Shown here one piece after another: positions 43,246 to 53,123 of a stretch of DNA of 64,000 nt. Every line of letters starts with the position of its first letter. Positions within the stretch are counted from its first letter, which is position 1. Source of the DNA: Candidatus Rokuibacteriota bacterium (GTDB lineage: Bacteria; Methylomirabilota; Methylomirabilia; Rokubacteriales; CSP1-6); contig JACPIQ010000075.1 in NCBI GenBank assembly GCA_016188005.1, positions 62,001-126,000 of the forward strand, given 5' to 3'. Below the pieces are notes generated by a model that saw only the letters and a list, made by a program, of their open reading frames with translations, was not told where the DNA came from and searched no databases. The translations under genes and the position numbers were made by a program.

Positions 43246-43712
43246 AGCGACACCACGTCGCCGGGTTTCCAGTCCGGCTTCAGGTCCCAGTACTCGTATC
43301 CGTCCTCGTCCACGTACCGGCGCGACCCTAGCTCGGCGAGGCGGCGGCGGAGCCGCTCCAGGACCGCGGCAAAGAAGTCCCCCGTGTCCAGGAGGATCAC
43401 GTGGCCCGACAGCATGCCGAGGTAGTAGGGCTTCACCTCCCGGGCCTCCTCCGGCGTCAGGAGAATGGGGGCCACAGCGTCGGCGAAGGTCTCGGACACG
43501 GCACGGGCAACCTCCCGGAGACCCCGGTACCGCTCGAAGCGGCGCCGCGGCAGACAACGGGCGATGACCAGGACATCGACATCGCTCTCCGACCGTGCCG
43601 CGCCCCGAGCGTGCGAGCCGAACACGACCACGCTGACGAGATCCCGGCCGAAGCGCGTCTTCAGCAGGTCGACGTATCGGCCGAGATCCACCCGGAGAGC
43701 GTCAGACAGCAT
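43242..43712 (-). CDS. MNT-type nucleotidyltransferase (HEPN/MNT antitoxin-like)
   Basis: This 156-residue protein has the minimal nucleotidyltransferase motif SVVVFGSHARGAARSESDVDVLVI (GS...DxD, residues about 28-48). The C-terminal segment is rich in acidic and aromatic residues (YVDEDGYEYWDLKPDW). In HEPN/MNT modules, MNT AMPylates and silences the HEPN toxin. It is coupled to the downstream HEPN-like gene by a four-base overlap. Its place between the adaptation and effector cas genes is unusual. Confidence 0.85.
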   Translation of the reverse strand: MLSDALRVDLGRYVDLLKTRFGRDLVSVVVFGSHARGAARSESDVDVLVIARCLPRRRFERYRGLREVARAVSETFADAVAPILLTPEEAREVKPYYLGMLSGHVILLDTGDFFAAVLERLRRRLAELGSRRYVDEDGYEYWDLKPDWKPGDVVSL

Positions 43713-43789
43713 CAGGCCTCCCGTGTCGTGTTCTGCAAATCATCCTCGAACTCTTGCACCTATCCTGCAAGGTTTCTCGATCCGCGGCG

Positions 43790-43932
43790 CCTGCGAGGTC
43801 GATCCCGTCCTTCATGCCCCGGGCCGCCTGGTGGCCGTCGAGGGCAAGGCGGGCCAGCGCGCCCACCGCGCCGACGCCCGCCCCCGTCGTCCGGGCCGCG
43901 CCCGACTGGCGCCTGTTCGGGCCGGGGAGTGA
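43790..43932 (+). pseudogene. Degenerate 3' fragment of a DUF4143-type ATPase gene (copy 1)
   Basis: The plus strand reads VAVEGKAGQRAHRADARP and then, in another frame, APDWRLFGPG. These are fragments of the same tail found complete at 44881-45108, with about 130 bases missing between them and a frame change. The segment is unlike surrounding genes, which are all on the minus strand. It occupies most of the gap 43713-43962. It is read as a relic. Confidence 0.6.
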
Positions 43933-43962
43933 GCAGCGCGTGAGCACAGTCACCGGGACCAT

Positions 43963-44441
43963 CTACTCGCCAACGGCATCGAGTACCACCCTTTGAAGGG
44001 CCTCGCTGAGCCAGAATCCCTCGTTACTCATCGCGTCCAGAATCGGTCTGACGTTGGGCACCACGCCGCGGTACTTCGCCTCGACAAGCACGCCGAGTAC
44101 GCCGGTCACCCGAAGCCCCATCGCTCGCGCCACGCGGCGTCCGTCGGCGTCGTCCATGACGAGCAGGGCGTCACCGATTTCGGCCGCCAGAGCGATCGCC
44201 TCCGCCTCACCTCGCCCAGGTCGACGGAGAGCGTTTGGACAAGTGTCGCACTCTGCACGGCCCGGACGCGCATGTGTTCGACAAATTGCCGGAGGTCTGG
44301 AGTGACGAGCTGAGTCTTCGCCAGCACTTCGTCCACAACGGCCACCGGAATCGCGATCTCCTCGTAGAGCACAGAAAGGAGATCGAGTCGCCGCACCTTG
44401 CCCAGCACGATGAGCGGGCTCGAATCGACGACTGCCGTCAT
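43963..44441 (-). pseudogene. PIN-domain toxin (DUF3368 type) broken by a one-base frameshift
   Basis: The frame from ATG 44441 encodes the PIN start TAVVDSSPLIVLGKVRRLDLL and VVDEVLAK, up to TLSVDLG. The sense then moves to another frame, which gives GRGEAEAIALAAEIGDALLVMDDADGRR, LRVTGVLGVLVEAKYRGVVP and the C-terminus ending at 43963. One base is missing near 44211: GGCGAGGTGAGG would need an extra G. The acidic PIN residues lie on both sides, so the toxin is probably inactive. ATG overlaps the antitoxin stop. Confidence 0.85.
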
Positions 44442-44719
44442 CCCCGGGACCGGGCTCTTGCCTCTGCGACCTCACGATCCAGCTCGGCCGGCGTGTAGTT
44501 GAACACCGGCACGCGATATCGCCCGAGCCCGAGCAGAAACGTCGTCCGATCCACGCCAGCCAGGGCCGCCGCCTTTCCCGACGAGATCTTGCCCAACTCG
44601 TAGAGCTTGACGGCGGCCAGCATCTTCAGTTCTGCGGCGAACTCCTCCTTGCTCTCCCGCAATGTCATCCGGACGTCCGCTGGGTATTCGACACTCACAC
44701 TCTCTCGCGACTCATCCAT
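44438..44719 (-). CDS. UPF0175 family antitoxin-like protein
   Basis: This 93-residue protein has the UPF0175 pattern: VSVEYPADVRMTLRESKEEFAAELKMLAAVKLYELGKISSGKAAALAGVDRTTFLLGLGRYRVP. The GKISSGKAAALAG helix-turn-helix binds DNA or partner. UPF0175 genes are regularly coupled to DUF3368 PIN toxins, and here the pair overlap by four bases. It is apparently intact while its toxin is frameshifted. Confidence 0.88.
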   Translation of the reverse strand: MDESRESVSVEYPADVRMTLRESKEEFAAELKMLAAVKLYELGKISSGKAAALAGVDRTTFLLGLGRYRVPVFNYTPAELDREVAEARARSRG

Positions 44720-44880
44720 GTCCGACCATCCTCTCCTGAGATCGTAGCCGGTTCATGACGCCATCGGTCATCTGAACACCCTCCCGTTCATCTTGGCTCG
44801 GTCCGCTACCCCCCTTGAAGCACACCGCTCGCCCGGGCCGGGCCCTTGGCCTCACGCTCTGGGTGCCCGCCCTCTCGCCC

Positions 44881-45108
44881 TGGCGGTGGAGCGCGACTCC
44901 CCCTGAGGTCAAGGCCGGCCAGCGCGCCCGCCGCGCCGATACCCGCCCGCTCACCGAGGTGCTCGGCGCCCTGGCCGTGCGCGGCGTGGCGCGCGACGCC
45001 CGGCGCCTCGGCCTCGTCGTCACCCGCGGCCGCGAGGTGGAGCCGCTCGCCCCCGGCGTCTGGGCCGTGCCCGACTGGCGCCTGTTCGGACCGGGGGGCC
45101 TGACGTGA
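44881..45108 (+). pseudogene. 3' remnant of a DUF4143-type ATPase gene (copy 2)
   Basis: The plus strand encodes PPEVKAGQRARRADTRPL, LGALAVRGVARDARRLGLVV, and APGVWAVPDWRLFGPGGLT before a TGA. EVKAG, the LVVTRG segment and VPDWRLFG match the C-terminal PD-(D/E)XK-like part of AAA+ ATPases carrying DUF4143. The ATPase part is absent and no proper start precedes it. It fills the gap 44720-45135 and lies opposite in strand to all neighbours. It pairs with copy 1 on the other side of the toxin-antitoxin genes. Confidence 0.65.
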
Positions 45109-45135
45109 CAGTCCATCCTCAGACTCTGCCTTTCG

Positions 45136-45945
45136 CTACCGTGCCCGGTATTCGCTGAAGCCGGGCCCGCTGTTCACCAGCCCTATCGGAATGACTGTCT
45201 GGACGAACCGGCGGTGACGTTCACGCCGAGGGCTGGTCTCCGTGAACGAGCTGAGCACCTCTAGACTGGCTTCTGGCCCGAAGTCGTCGAGCGGCGCAAT
45301 GTGCGCTCGAAGGGGAATCGCCCATTGCCGTCCGGCATCAAGAGGCTGCGTGAACCCGCTCCCCAGCTCAACACGCCTTGCGATTCCGCCAAACTGGATG
45401 AACGATCCCCTCTTCCCGACATAGGACACGTGAGGTGCCGCTTCGACCAGGCGGCCGGCCAGCCAGTCGTCTCCGCCCGCAAGATCGAAGGCCCATTGCC
45501 ACATTCCGCGGTGATGGACGACCTCACGGTAGGCGATGCTGGCGATGTAGGGCCGGAGCGGATCTCCCTGGCGCGATTCCTGGCGAACCTTGACGAACGT
45601 GTGGGTAACGACTGCGTCTCCCGGGGGCGCCACCCGCACCTCCACGTCTACGAGGGCCCGAAGAAACGCCCTGCAGTCCGCATCCGCCCAGCCTGCTCGG
45701 AAGCCGCCATCAACGTAGGCCATCTTGACTGCATAAGGAGTCGGGACGATCAACGTCTTCCCCACCGAACTGGTGGCCAGACTGATCTTGAGCGAGAACA
45801 GGGCGGTCGCGCCATAGTCCACGACGAGCCACCGGCCTGGCCCGGGGACTCCTGCAACGGGCTTGGCTGTTCCCAGCTCGACCAGCCGCGCCTCACGCCT
45901 TGCCTCGGGCGCCCCGACGGCATTCGACCTCCCGGCGTCGCGCAT
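45136..45945 (-). CDS. cas5: CRISPR-associated Cas5, type I
   Basis: The 269-residue product has the Cas5-like region LVVDYGATALFSLKISLATSSVGKTLIVPTPYAVKMAYVDG, followed by RAMP-style strands and glycine loops (YVGKRGSFIQFGG). Position directly after cas7 (three bases apart) in a cas3-cas8-cas7-cas5 order supports this. In Cascade it caps the crRNA 5' handle. The first 35 residues look non-conserved and the start may lie further in. Subtype not resolved. Confidence 0.75.
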   Translation of the reverse strand: MRDAGRSNAVGAPEARREARLVELGTAKPVAGVPGPGRWLVVDYGATALFSLKISLATSSVGKTLIVPTPYAVKMAYVDGGFRAGWADADCRAFLRALVDVEVRVAPPGDAVVTHTFVKVRQESRQGDPLRPYIASIAYREVVHHRGMWQWAFDLAGGDDWLAGRLVEAAPHVSYVGKRGSFIQFGGIARRVELGSGFTQPLDAGRQWAIPLRAHIAPLDDFGPEASLEVLSSFTETSPRRERHRRFVQTVIPIGLVNSGPGFSEYRAR

Positions 45946-45948
45946 CGC

Positions 45949-46956
45949 TCAGGCTCCCGCGACCTCGAGGCTCGCGGCCACGTCGCTCAAGACCTTCACC
46001 CCCTCCGCCAGGCCCTCGAACCGCCGGACCGTGATGCCATCCTTCGCGATCCCGTTGAGCGCGGCAGCGACCGCCTCGATCTCTTGCCGATAGCTGTCAT
46101 TCAGCGGGCTCACGGTGGGCGCGGGCAGAGACACCGACGACACCGCGACCACTCCCTCGCACGCGACGATGTGAGGATTCTGCGTGTTCCTCTGGGCGCC
46201 GGTTGGCTTGAGCAGCGTGGCTGCCAGCGAGTGGATCAGCGCCTGCCCGCGGGCCCGGCGGCCGGCACCGTCCACCCCGTACTGCCGCGTGATGTCATTC
46301 AATCCGATCCGGTAGAGATCGAGGTTGCAGATCAGCGCGTACACCCCTGATGAGGCAGGTCGGTGGAAGATCGCCTGGCGTCCCGCCACGGTATCATCTC
46401 CGGCTGCTGCCCCTCTGCCCTCAGGCGCGTACTTCACATGGAAGTACTGCTCGGTCGTCGTGAGGGGCTGACCAGCGCCGTCTTCGGGCAATCCGACCAC
46501 CCAGCCGAACTCCACCACCGACTTCCTTCCCACAGATCGGCCCCGTGTCACCAGTGCCCCTGCGATGTCGGTGAGGCTGCACTCTTGCAGCATCCGGGCC
46601 AGGATCTCGGACTCCGTGGCCTTCCGCCGCTTCTTCTTCCCGTCAGCCGTGAAGTCCTGCTCCTTCTCGCAGAACTCGACGAAGGCCTCGTTCAGCGCGT
46701 TGATGCGATCGGCGTCGTGCGCCCTCGCGCCCGGCGACAGTGGCTGCCCGGTCGCGTCAAGGAGCGGCACCAGGTGCTCCACGAGGATATGCTTGAACAT
46801 GTCCCCACTGATGCCATTGACAACGGCGCGCCGGCCGCGCTGGTCAATGATCTGGACCATCCGCGTCTGCTGCTGGTTCCCCTCCGTACCCTCGTTGTTG
46901 AGACTGTGCAGGTCGAGCGTGATGCGCGCACACAGTGACAGCGAGTTGACTGCCAT
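45949..46956 (-). CDS. cas7: CRISPR-associated Cas7 (DevR/Cst2-like backbone subunit)
   Basis: This 335-residue protein opens SLSLCARITLDLHSLNNEGTEGN, the hallmark of the DevR/Cst2-type Cas7 family, followed by VNGISGDMFKHILVEHLVPLL. A Lys/Arg-rich segment (DGKKKRRKATESE) and YRIGLNDITRQYGV lie further on. Cas7 polymerises along the crRNA spacer in Cascade. ATG at 46956 with GGAAAGGAG upstream. Confidence 0.88.
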   Translation of the reverse strand: MAVNSLSLCARITLDLHSLNNEGTEGNQQQTRMVQIIDQRGRRAVVNGISGDMFKHILVEHLVPLLDATGQPLSPGARAHDADRINALNEAFVEFCEKEQDFTADGKKKRRKATESEILARMLQECSLTDIAGALVTRGRSVGRKSVVEFGWVVGLPEDGAGQPLTTTEQYFHVKYAPEGRGAAAGDDTVAGRQAIFHRPASSGVYALICNLDLYRIGLNDITRQYGVDGAGRRARGQALIHSLAATLLKPTGAQRNTQNPHIVACEGVVAVSSVSLPAPTVSPLNDSYRQEIEAVAAALNGIAKDGITVRRFEGLAEGVKVLSDVAASLEVAGA

Positions 46957-46982
46957 GGCAGCTCCTTTCCTCACCGGCGTGG

Positions 46983-48779
46983 CTACTCCTGACCCTCTGC
47001 TCCAGTGCCCTCGGCGGCACCGCCATCCGCACCGCCCTCCGCCACTTCGCCCTCCCGGGGCTCGCGGCATGACCCGAAGGCGCAGAGCAGCGCGCCGACG
47101 AGGGGCGACCCGTGGCGCTCGACCAGGGCGGCAAAGCCTGAGAACTCCTCGGTCGTGACGTTTCGGGGTACGCGCCTCTTCCCCATCTCACGACGGCGAG
47201 CATTCTCCGAGTTGTATCGCGAGACGAAGTCGGCCACCGTCTCCATGAGCGGCGCGACACCGGGCATGCTCCTCTTGCGCCTCAGCTCGTGCAGGAGGTC
47301 GTATCGGATTTCCCTGTGGTCGGGAATTCCCATGGCCTTCTGTCCCTGGGCGCCAACCGTAGCCCTCCGCACTGCCGCGGCAACGGCCTGGAACCCCGGG
47401 TCGCCCAGGACTGCCGTGACCATCACCGGCACATCATCCCCAGCACTCCCCATGAGTACCCTCCTCAGATAGTCCGTGCGGAACGAGCGCACCTTCCGCT
47501 TCTGCTCGCGCGCCCGGATCAGGAATGGACCGTACTCCTCGACGAAGGTCAGCAGCGCCCACATCGCGCCGTCACCCCGAGCTTCCAGGAAGCGCCGGTA
47601 GGCGATCAGGAGCCCTATCTCGTCCGAGTGCGCTTTCTCCCCGGGGCGCGAGCCGTCCCGCAGCCCCCTGATGACCCGCTGATGCTCGTCCAGGATCGCG
47701 AGCCAGAGCTTGGCGTCTTCGCGACTCGTCACCGGAAACCAGCCGGGAAGAACGAGGGTGGACATCGCGGACACCGCCTTCGCATTACCCAGGGACTGGT
47801 AGTGAGTCACCATGATCCCCGACACCGCATCGGCTGGGCTCTTGGTGTGAAGGAAGAGTCCCGGGGCAACCTCAAGCCCCTCGTCGTGGTACTCCTCGGA
47901 GTGTCGGATCAGCAACTCGGCGAGGCGGAGGACCGCCAGGGCATCCATCTTCGGCGGACCACCGAAGACCCCTCTCTTTCGGAGCTCTCGCGCTACGAAC
48001 CCCAGGGCCCCGATCGAGATGTCCGCTGGAACGGGGCACAGCAGCCGGACGTGGGCTCCCTGGAAGAACGGGCAGGCGATTCGGAAGTAACCGCGGTACC
48101 TCAGCCACTCCACGAACGGGTCCGCCCACTGCTCCTTCGTCTTGTCATTACGATCCGTGCTGTCGGGCTTCAGCCGGCTGTATCCCTTGGCCGCGATCGG
48201 CGTGAACACCTGGACGGTGCTGACCTTCCATTCGACGTCGGCGGCGCCCTCATCGCCCGCCAGGCGGGTGAGGCCGGCGGTCACATCGTCGCAGAACGCT
48301 GACCGCTTCAGCTCGACGATGGTCCTGTGGACCGAGTTCGACGTCTTATGACCCCCAAGGGCATTGAGCACTTGAAGGAGCCGCCAGTCCTCTCGGACCG
48401 CCCCCTCTTGCATCTGGGCTCTGGCCTGGGGGTCTTCCCCGGTCCTCCTCCTCGTCGCACCCTGTGCACGCGCAGCCTGCTTCCGGCGGTCCGCTTTCGC
48501 CTTCTCGATCTTGTAGTCCACAACATCCTGAGCGCCCTTCGGCACAGACACCTTCTCGCTCGTCTTGAGGAAGGGATACCCCGGCGCCTGGGGAATCCGA
48601 TGGAGCTCGGCTCTCTCGAGGCGGCGGGTGGTCTCGACCTCGAAATCGCTCCCGAGGTCACGAATCCGAACCCGGTCATCCGTCGCCTTCAGCAGGTCGG
48701 CCAGGCCAGCCGCGGCGAAGACGTCACCATGAGTGCCCGTCTGTTTCCAGACTCGGAAGGGTCCCATGGCCTCAGTCAT
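46983..48779 (-). CDS. cas8: CRISPR-associated Cas8-like large subunit
   Basis: The 598-residue product begins MTEAMGPFRVWKQTGTHGDVFAAAGLADLL, as in Cas8a/Cmx8-type large subunits, which start with a G-H..A..GLADLL helix. It is basic and mostly helical, with no zinc motif visible. Position between cas3 and cas7 defines it as the large subunit, which recognises the PAM. The start is ATG 48779, overlapping the cas3 stop by eight bases. No separate small subunit (cas11) gene is present. The tail is Gly/Glu/Ala-rich. Confidence 0.75.
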   Translation of the reverse strand: MTEAMGPFRVWKQTGTHGDVFAAAGLADLLKATDDRVRIRDLGSDFEVETTRRLERAELHRIPQAPGYPFLKTSEKVSVPKGAQDVVDYKIEKAKADRRKQAARAQGATRRRTGEDPQARAQMQEGAVREDWRLLQVLNALGGHKTSNSVHRTIVELKRSAFCDDVTAGLTRLAGDEGAADVEWKVSTVQVFTPIAAKGYSRLKPDSTDRNDKTKEQWADPFVEWLRYRGYFRIACPFFQGAHVRLLCPVPADISIGALGFVARELRKRGVFGGPPKMDALAVLRLAELLIRHSEEYHDEGLEVAPGLFLHTKSPADAVSGIMVTHYQSLGNAKAVSAMSTLVLPGWFPVTSREDAKLWLAILDEHQRVIRGLRDGSRPGEKAHSDEIGLLIAYRRFLEARGDGAMWALLTFVEEYGPFLIRAREQKRKVRSFRTDYLRRVLMGSAGDDVPVMVTAVLGDPGFQAVAAAVRRATVGAQGQKAMGIPDHREIRYDLLHELRRKRSMPGVAPLMETVADFVSRYNSENARRREMGKRRVPRNVTTEEFSGFAALVERHGSPLVGALLCAFGSCREPREGEVAEGGADGGAAEGTGAEGQE

Positions 48780-51207
48780 GGCAGCTCCACTCGGAGGTCG
48801 CACGCTGGTCCGACAGCCGCAGGGTACGGGTGAGGTACGCGACCACGGCCCACCACTCGGGGAGACTGTCGGGGCCCGTGGTCAGCACCAAGAGTCGATC
48901 AACACCGAAACCTCGGAGCCGGCCCAAGGCGCCTTCATCGGGCGGAACACCGCTCGCGGTTTCCACCGCGCGCTGCCAGCCGGCAGAGAGGGGCAGCGGC
49001 GCTTGCTCCCAGCTCGGCGCCCACCACCCGCCATGGTGGGCGACGATGGCCGCCGTGCAGCTCGATGCCACGGCGGCACGCAGTCGCTCGGGGGCCGCCT
49101 TGAGCAAGCCGGGAAGAATCGCGCGGCCATAGTAGGCGCTTGCAGGCGCGTGCGGCGGCCGCCGCACCTGGAGGCCTCGCTCGCGCTCGCGATCCTCCGG
49201 CCGGTCGGGGTCGAAGTCGGTGTGGGCGAGCGGGACCGAGTGACTGTAGGCGGGGTCTCTCGACCGCTGAGCAGCCTCCGCCCACTGCTGCCAGGCGCCG
49301 GTGAGCTTGCCCAGGTCATGCAGCAGCGCGCAGGCTTCCGTTGCCTCCATGATGGCTTGCATGTCGAGACCGAAGCGCTCGAGGAACCCCATCTCGGTCA
49401 GACTGCACCGCTCCCGCTCCAGACGCTTCCGGCCCTCGGCAGCGACTCGCTGGGCGTGGTCTGCCCAACTCTCGGCCCGTAGCGGGGCATGCCCCGGACG
49501 CCGCGGTTCCTCACGCTCAGGACTCTCCCGTTCCCCGTGTTCTCCAAGGCGAAGCCCGACTTCAGCGTCGTACGCCGCCATGGCCGGTGTCAGGCAGACG
49601 ACATACGCCTTCCCGAGGTCTCCAAGCGCTTGTATCGGCCGCCACGGCTCATCGTCCCGAGCGACGTCCCAGATCCACCCAGAGCCCTCTTCCCCCTGCC
49701 GGAGCGCCCTGGCCACCAGCCGCCGTGACACGCTCACACCTTCCCTTCGGCCCGGGGCATCGGGTGGGGAGCTGCACACGATGAGTCGTACCGAATCGGT
49801 GTCCTCGCCCCGGATCAGGTCGGCCACTCGCTTTGGGTCGCGGAGGATCGCGTTCTGCTCGATCCGCCGCATGCAGGTGTCGAACCGCTGCCGCCAGCCC
49901 GCGCGAAGCGCTCGCGCGTCACTCGGCCCGTGTGCGGCCTGCACCCATTCCACAGCGCGCTGGGGATCAAGCCGAGTTTCCGTTGCCTGCTCAATAATCC
50001 TCCGAGTCTCGGTCAGCGTCTCATCCTCGGCCCCAGGGTCTCCGTATGGCAGCCAGCCACCCGGCTCCACCGGCAATGGGTATACGTGGACCACGCCACT
50101 CTCGCCTTCGAACCGGGCGCAACGGCCCGCCCGCTGGACGAGCGCATTCATCGGGCATAGCTCCGTGTGAAGACGCTCGGCCGAGATGTCGAGACCGGCC
50201 TCGACGACCTGTGTCGCAACCAGGATGCTGCCGCCCGCCGCGCCCTTGCGGAACAGGGAGGCGATGCGCTCCTCCTTGGCTCGGCGGTCCTGCCTGAAGA
50301 AGCGTGAATGCAAGAGGATCAGCGAGACATCCTCCCTTCCGCGCTCTTCCAGGGCGCCCTTCAGTGCCGCGAACATGGCCTGGGCTCGCCCCACCGTATT
50401 CAGCAGCACGATGGTGCGAGAGGCGTGGTGGCGCAAGACGGCCTCGGCCGACAGCGGCTCCTGCTGCAAGCGGATGCGCCTGTCGACCTGCGTGACGCTC
50501 GGCAAGGACGCGGCGAGGGCCGCCTCTTCCTCGTTGGGCTCAGGGACTGAGACCGTCCCGAGCGCCTCGCGCAGGATATCCACCAGGGACTTCGTGGCCG
50601 TGGCGGTCATCCATACTGACTGGCACAGGCCATCGAAGAGACGGATCCCCGCGACCGCGGTCAGAAACGCCCTCTGCGATTCCATGAGGTGGAACTCGTC
50701 AAAGACGACGATGGCCCCGACCAGTGCGGCGGCATTGATGTTGTGCAGGCGGTCCGAGAGACCGTAGGGGCCATCGAGGAGCCCGCTCAGCACCTGGTCG
50801 TAGGTCGTCACGATGATCGTGCCCCGGTCGAAGAAGGGGTCGTCGGGCTGCTCGCCCGTCTGAAGAGTGACGTAGGGCGGCACGATCTCGCGCCCTCGCG
50901 CGTCGATCTCGGGCTCGACAGGATGCCCGCATCTCTTGGCCGCGTCACGGGCTTGCCTGAAGACGCCCTGGGCCAGGGTGCGGAGCGGCAACGCGTAGAT
51001 CAGCCTCGACGGCCGGCCCGGCCACAAGCCCCCCAGGAAGGGAGCAAAGACGGCCCACGTCTTTCCGGCGCCCGTCGGGGCCCGGACCACGACGTGCTTG
51101 CCGGAAACCAGCTCGCGCGCCACGCGCACCTGATAGGGGTAGGGCTTGAAGCCGGTGATCCCCGTGAAGACCTGTTCGTATCCATCGATCCAGGGCGGTG
51201 AGACCAT
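48772..51207 (-). CDS. cas3: CRISPR-associated Cas3 helicase with C-terminal HD nuclease
   Basis: This 811-residue protein has a superfamily 2 helicase in residues 20-400: Walker A APTGAGKT (43-50), DEFH (170-173), ATQVVEAGLDIS (331-342) and QRAGRCAR (358-365). The HD nuclease follows at residues 575-800: WADHAQRV (His584), LLHDLGKLTGAWQQW (His630, Asp631), SHSVPLAH, and AIVAHHGGWW. In most Cas3 proteins HD comes first; here the order is reversed. The ATG at 51207 overlaps the UPF0158 stop by one base (TGATG), and the stop overlaps cas8. Confidence 0.95.
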   Translation of the reverse strand: MVSPPWIDGYEQVFTGITGFKPYPYQVRVARELVSGKHVVVRAPTGAGKTWAVFAPFLGGLWPGRPSRLIYALPLRTLAQGVFRQARDAAKRCGHPVEPEIDARGREIVPPYVTLQTGEQPDDPFFDRGTIIVTTYDQVLSGLLDGPYGLSDRLHNINAAALVGAIVVFDEFHLMESQRAFLTAVAGIRLFDGLCQSVWMTATATKSLVDILREALGTVSVPEPNEEEAALAASLPSVTQVDRRIRLQQEPLSAEAVLRHHASRTIVLLNTVGRAQAMFAALKGALEERGREDVSLILLHSRFFRQDRRAKEERIASLFRKGAAGGSILVATQVVEAGLDISAERLHTELCPMNALVQRAGRCARFEGESGVVHVYPLPVEPGGWLPYGDPGAEDETLTETRRIIEQATETRLDPQRAVEWVQAAHGPSDARALRAGWRQRFDTCMRRIEQNAILRDPKRVADLIRGEDTDSVRLIVCSSPPDAPGRREGVSVSRRLVARALRQGEEGSGWIWDVARDDEPWRPIQALGDLGKAYVVCLTPAMAAYDAEVGLRLGEHGERESPEREEPRRPGHAPLRAESWADHAQRVAAEGRKRLERERCSLTEMGFLERFGLDMQAIMEATEACALLHDLGKLTGAWQQWAEAAQRSRDPAYSHSVPLAHTDFDPDRPEDRERERGLQVRRPPHAPASAYYGRAILPGLLKAAPERLRAAVASSCTAAIVAHHGGWWAPSWEQAPLPLSAGWQRAVETASGVPPDEGALGRLRGFGVDRLLVLTTGPDSLPEWWAVVAYLTRTLRLSDQRATSEWSCHD

Positions 51208-51668
51208 CAGTTTGATGTCTGGTGTGCTGTGGTCGCCTCAACCCCGTGCTCCGCCAGCCACTCCCGCGCCGCCTCGCGCAGGCGCTCGTCCCGGAACGCG
51301 AACCAGCGCTCGCGCTCGGTCGGCGAGTCGAGGAGCGCGTGCTTGAACCGGCGGAAGGCGCCGGGGCCGTCCAGGGCGATCTCCAGCCGGTCGCGCAGCC
51401 GGGCGTCGCCGACCGTCGCGGCGAACTCCGCCATCCAGCCGTACTCGACCCGCGACCCGAGCGGCTCGACGGGGATCAGGTGCCCGGCGTCCAGCCCGGC
51501 GTCGATCTCGTCCTCCGAGGGCCAGTCATCGCCGTCGCCGGAGCGGTCGACCGGGACCATCAGCACCTCCCCGCTGCGCACGTCCAGGTAGCCGGTCCAC
51601 TCGTCGCCGTTCGCGGTGAGCGCCATCTCCAGGTCGTCCCAGTTCACCGGGATCTTCCTCGGTTCCAT
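51207..51668 (-). CDS. UPF0158 family protein coupled to cas3
   Basis: This 153-residue protein has the UPF0158 pattern: RKIPVNWDDLEMALTANGDEWTGYLDVRSGEVLMVP at the start, and GAFRRFKHALLDSPTERERWFAFRDERLREAAREWL at the end. ATG at 51668 was chosen, with GAGGG upstream; 28 extra upstream codons look non-homologous. It is very acidic. Function of the family is unknown. Its stop shares a base with the cas3 start, so it is translated with the interference genes. Confidence 0.88.
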   Translation of the reverse strand: MEPRKIPVNWDDLEMALTANGDEWTGYLDVRSGEVLMVPVDRSGDGDDWPSEDEIDAGLDAGHLIPVEPLGSRVEYGWMAEFAATVGDARLRDRLEIALDGPGAFRRFKHALLDSPTERERWFAFRDERLREAAREWLAEHGVEATTAHQTSN

Positions 51669-51764
51669 GGATGCCCTCATCGGCCGCCCGGCATCGCCAG
51701 GGGTCCCGCTGTATTCACCACTCTCGCGCCGACCTGTGACAGGGAAGGTCACGTCTCGGCCGGC

Positions 51765-53119
<1,355 letters not shown>

Positions 53120-53123
<4 letters not shown>

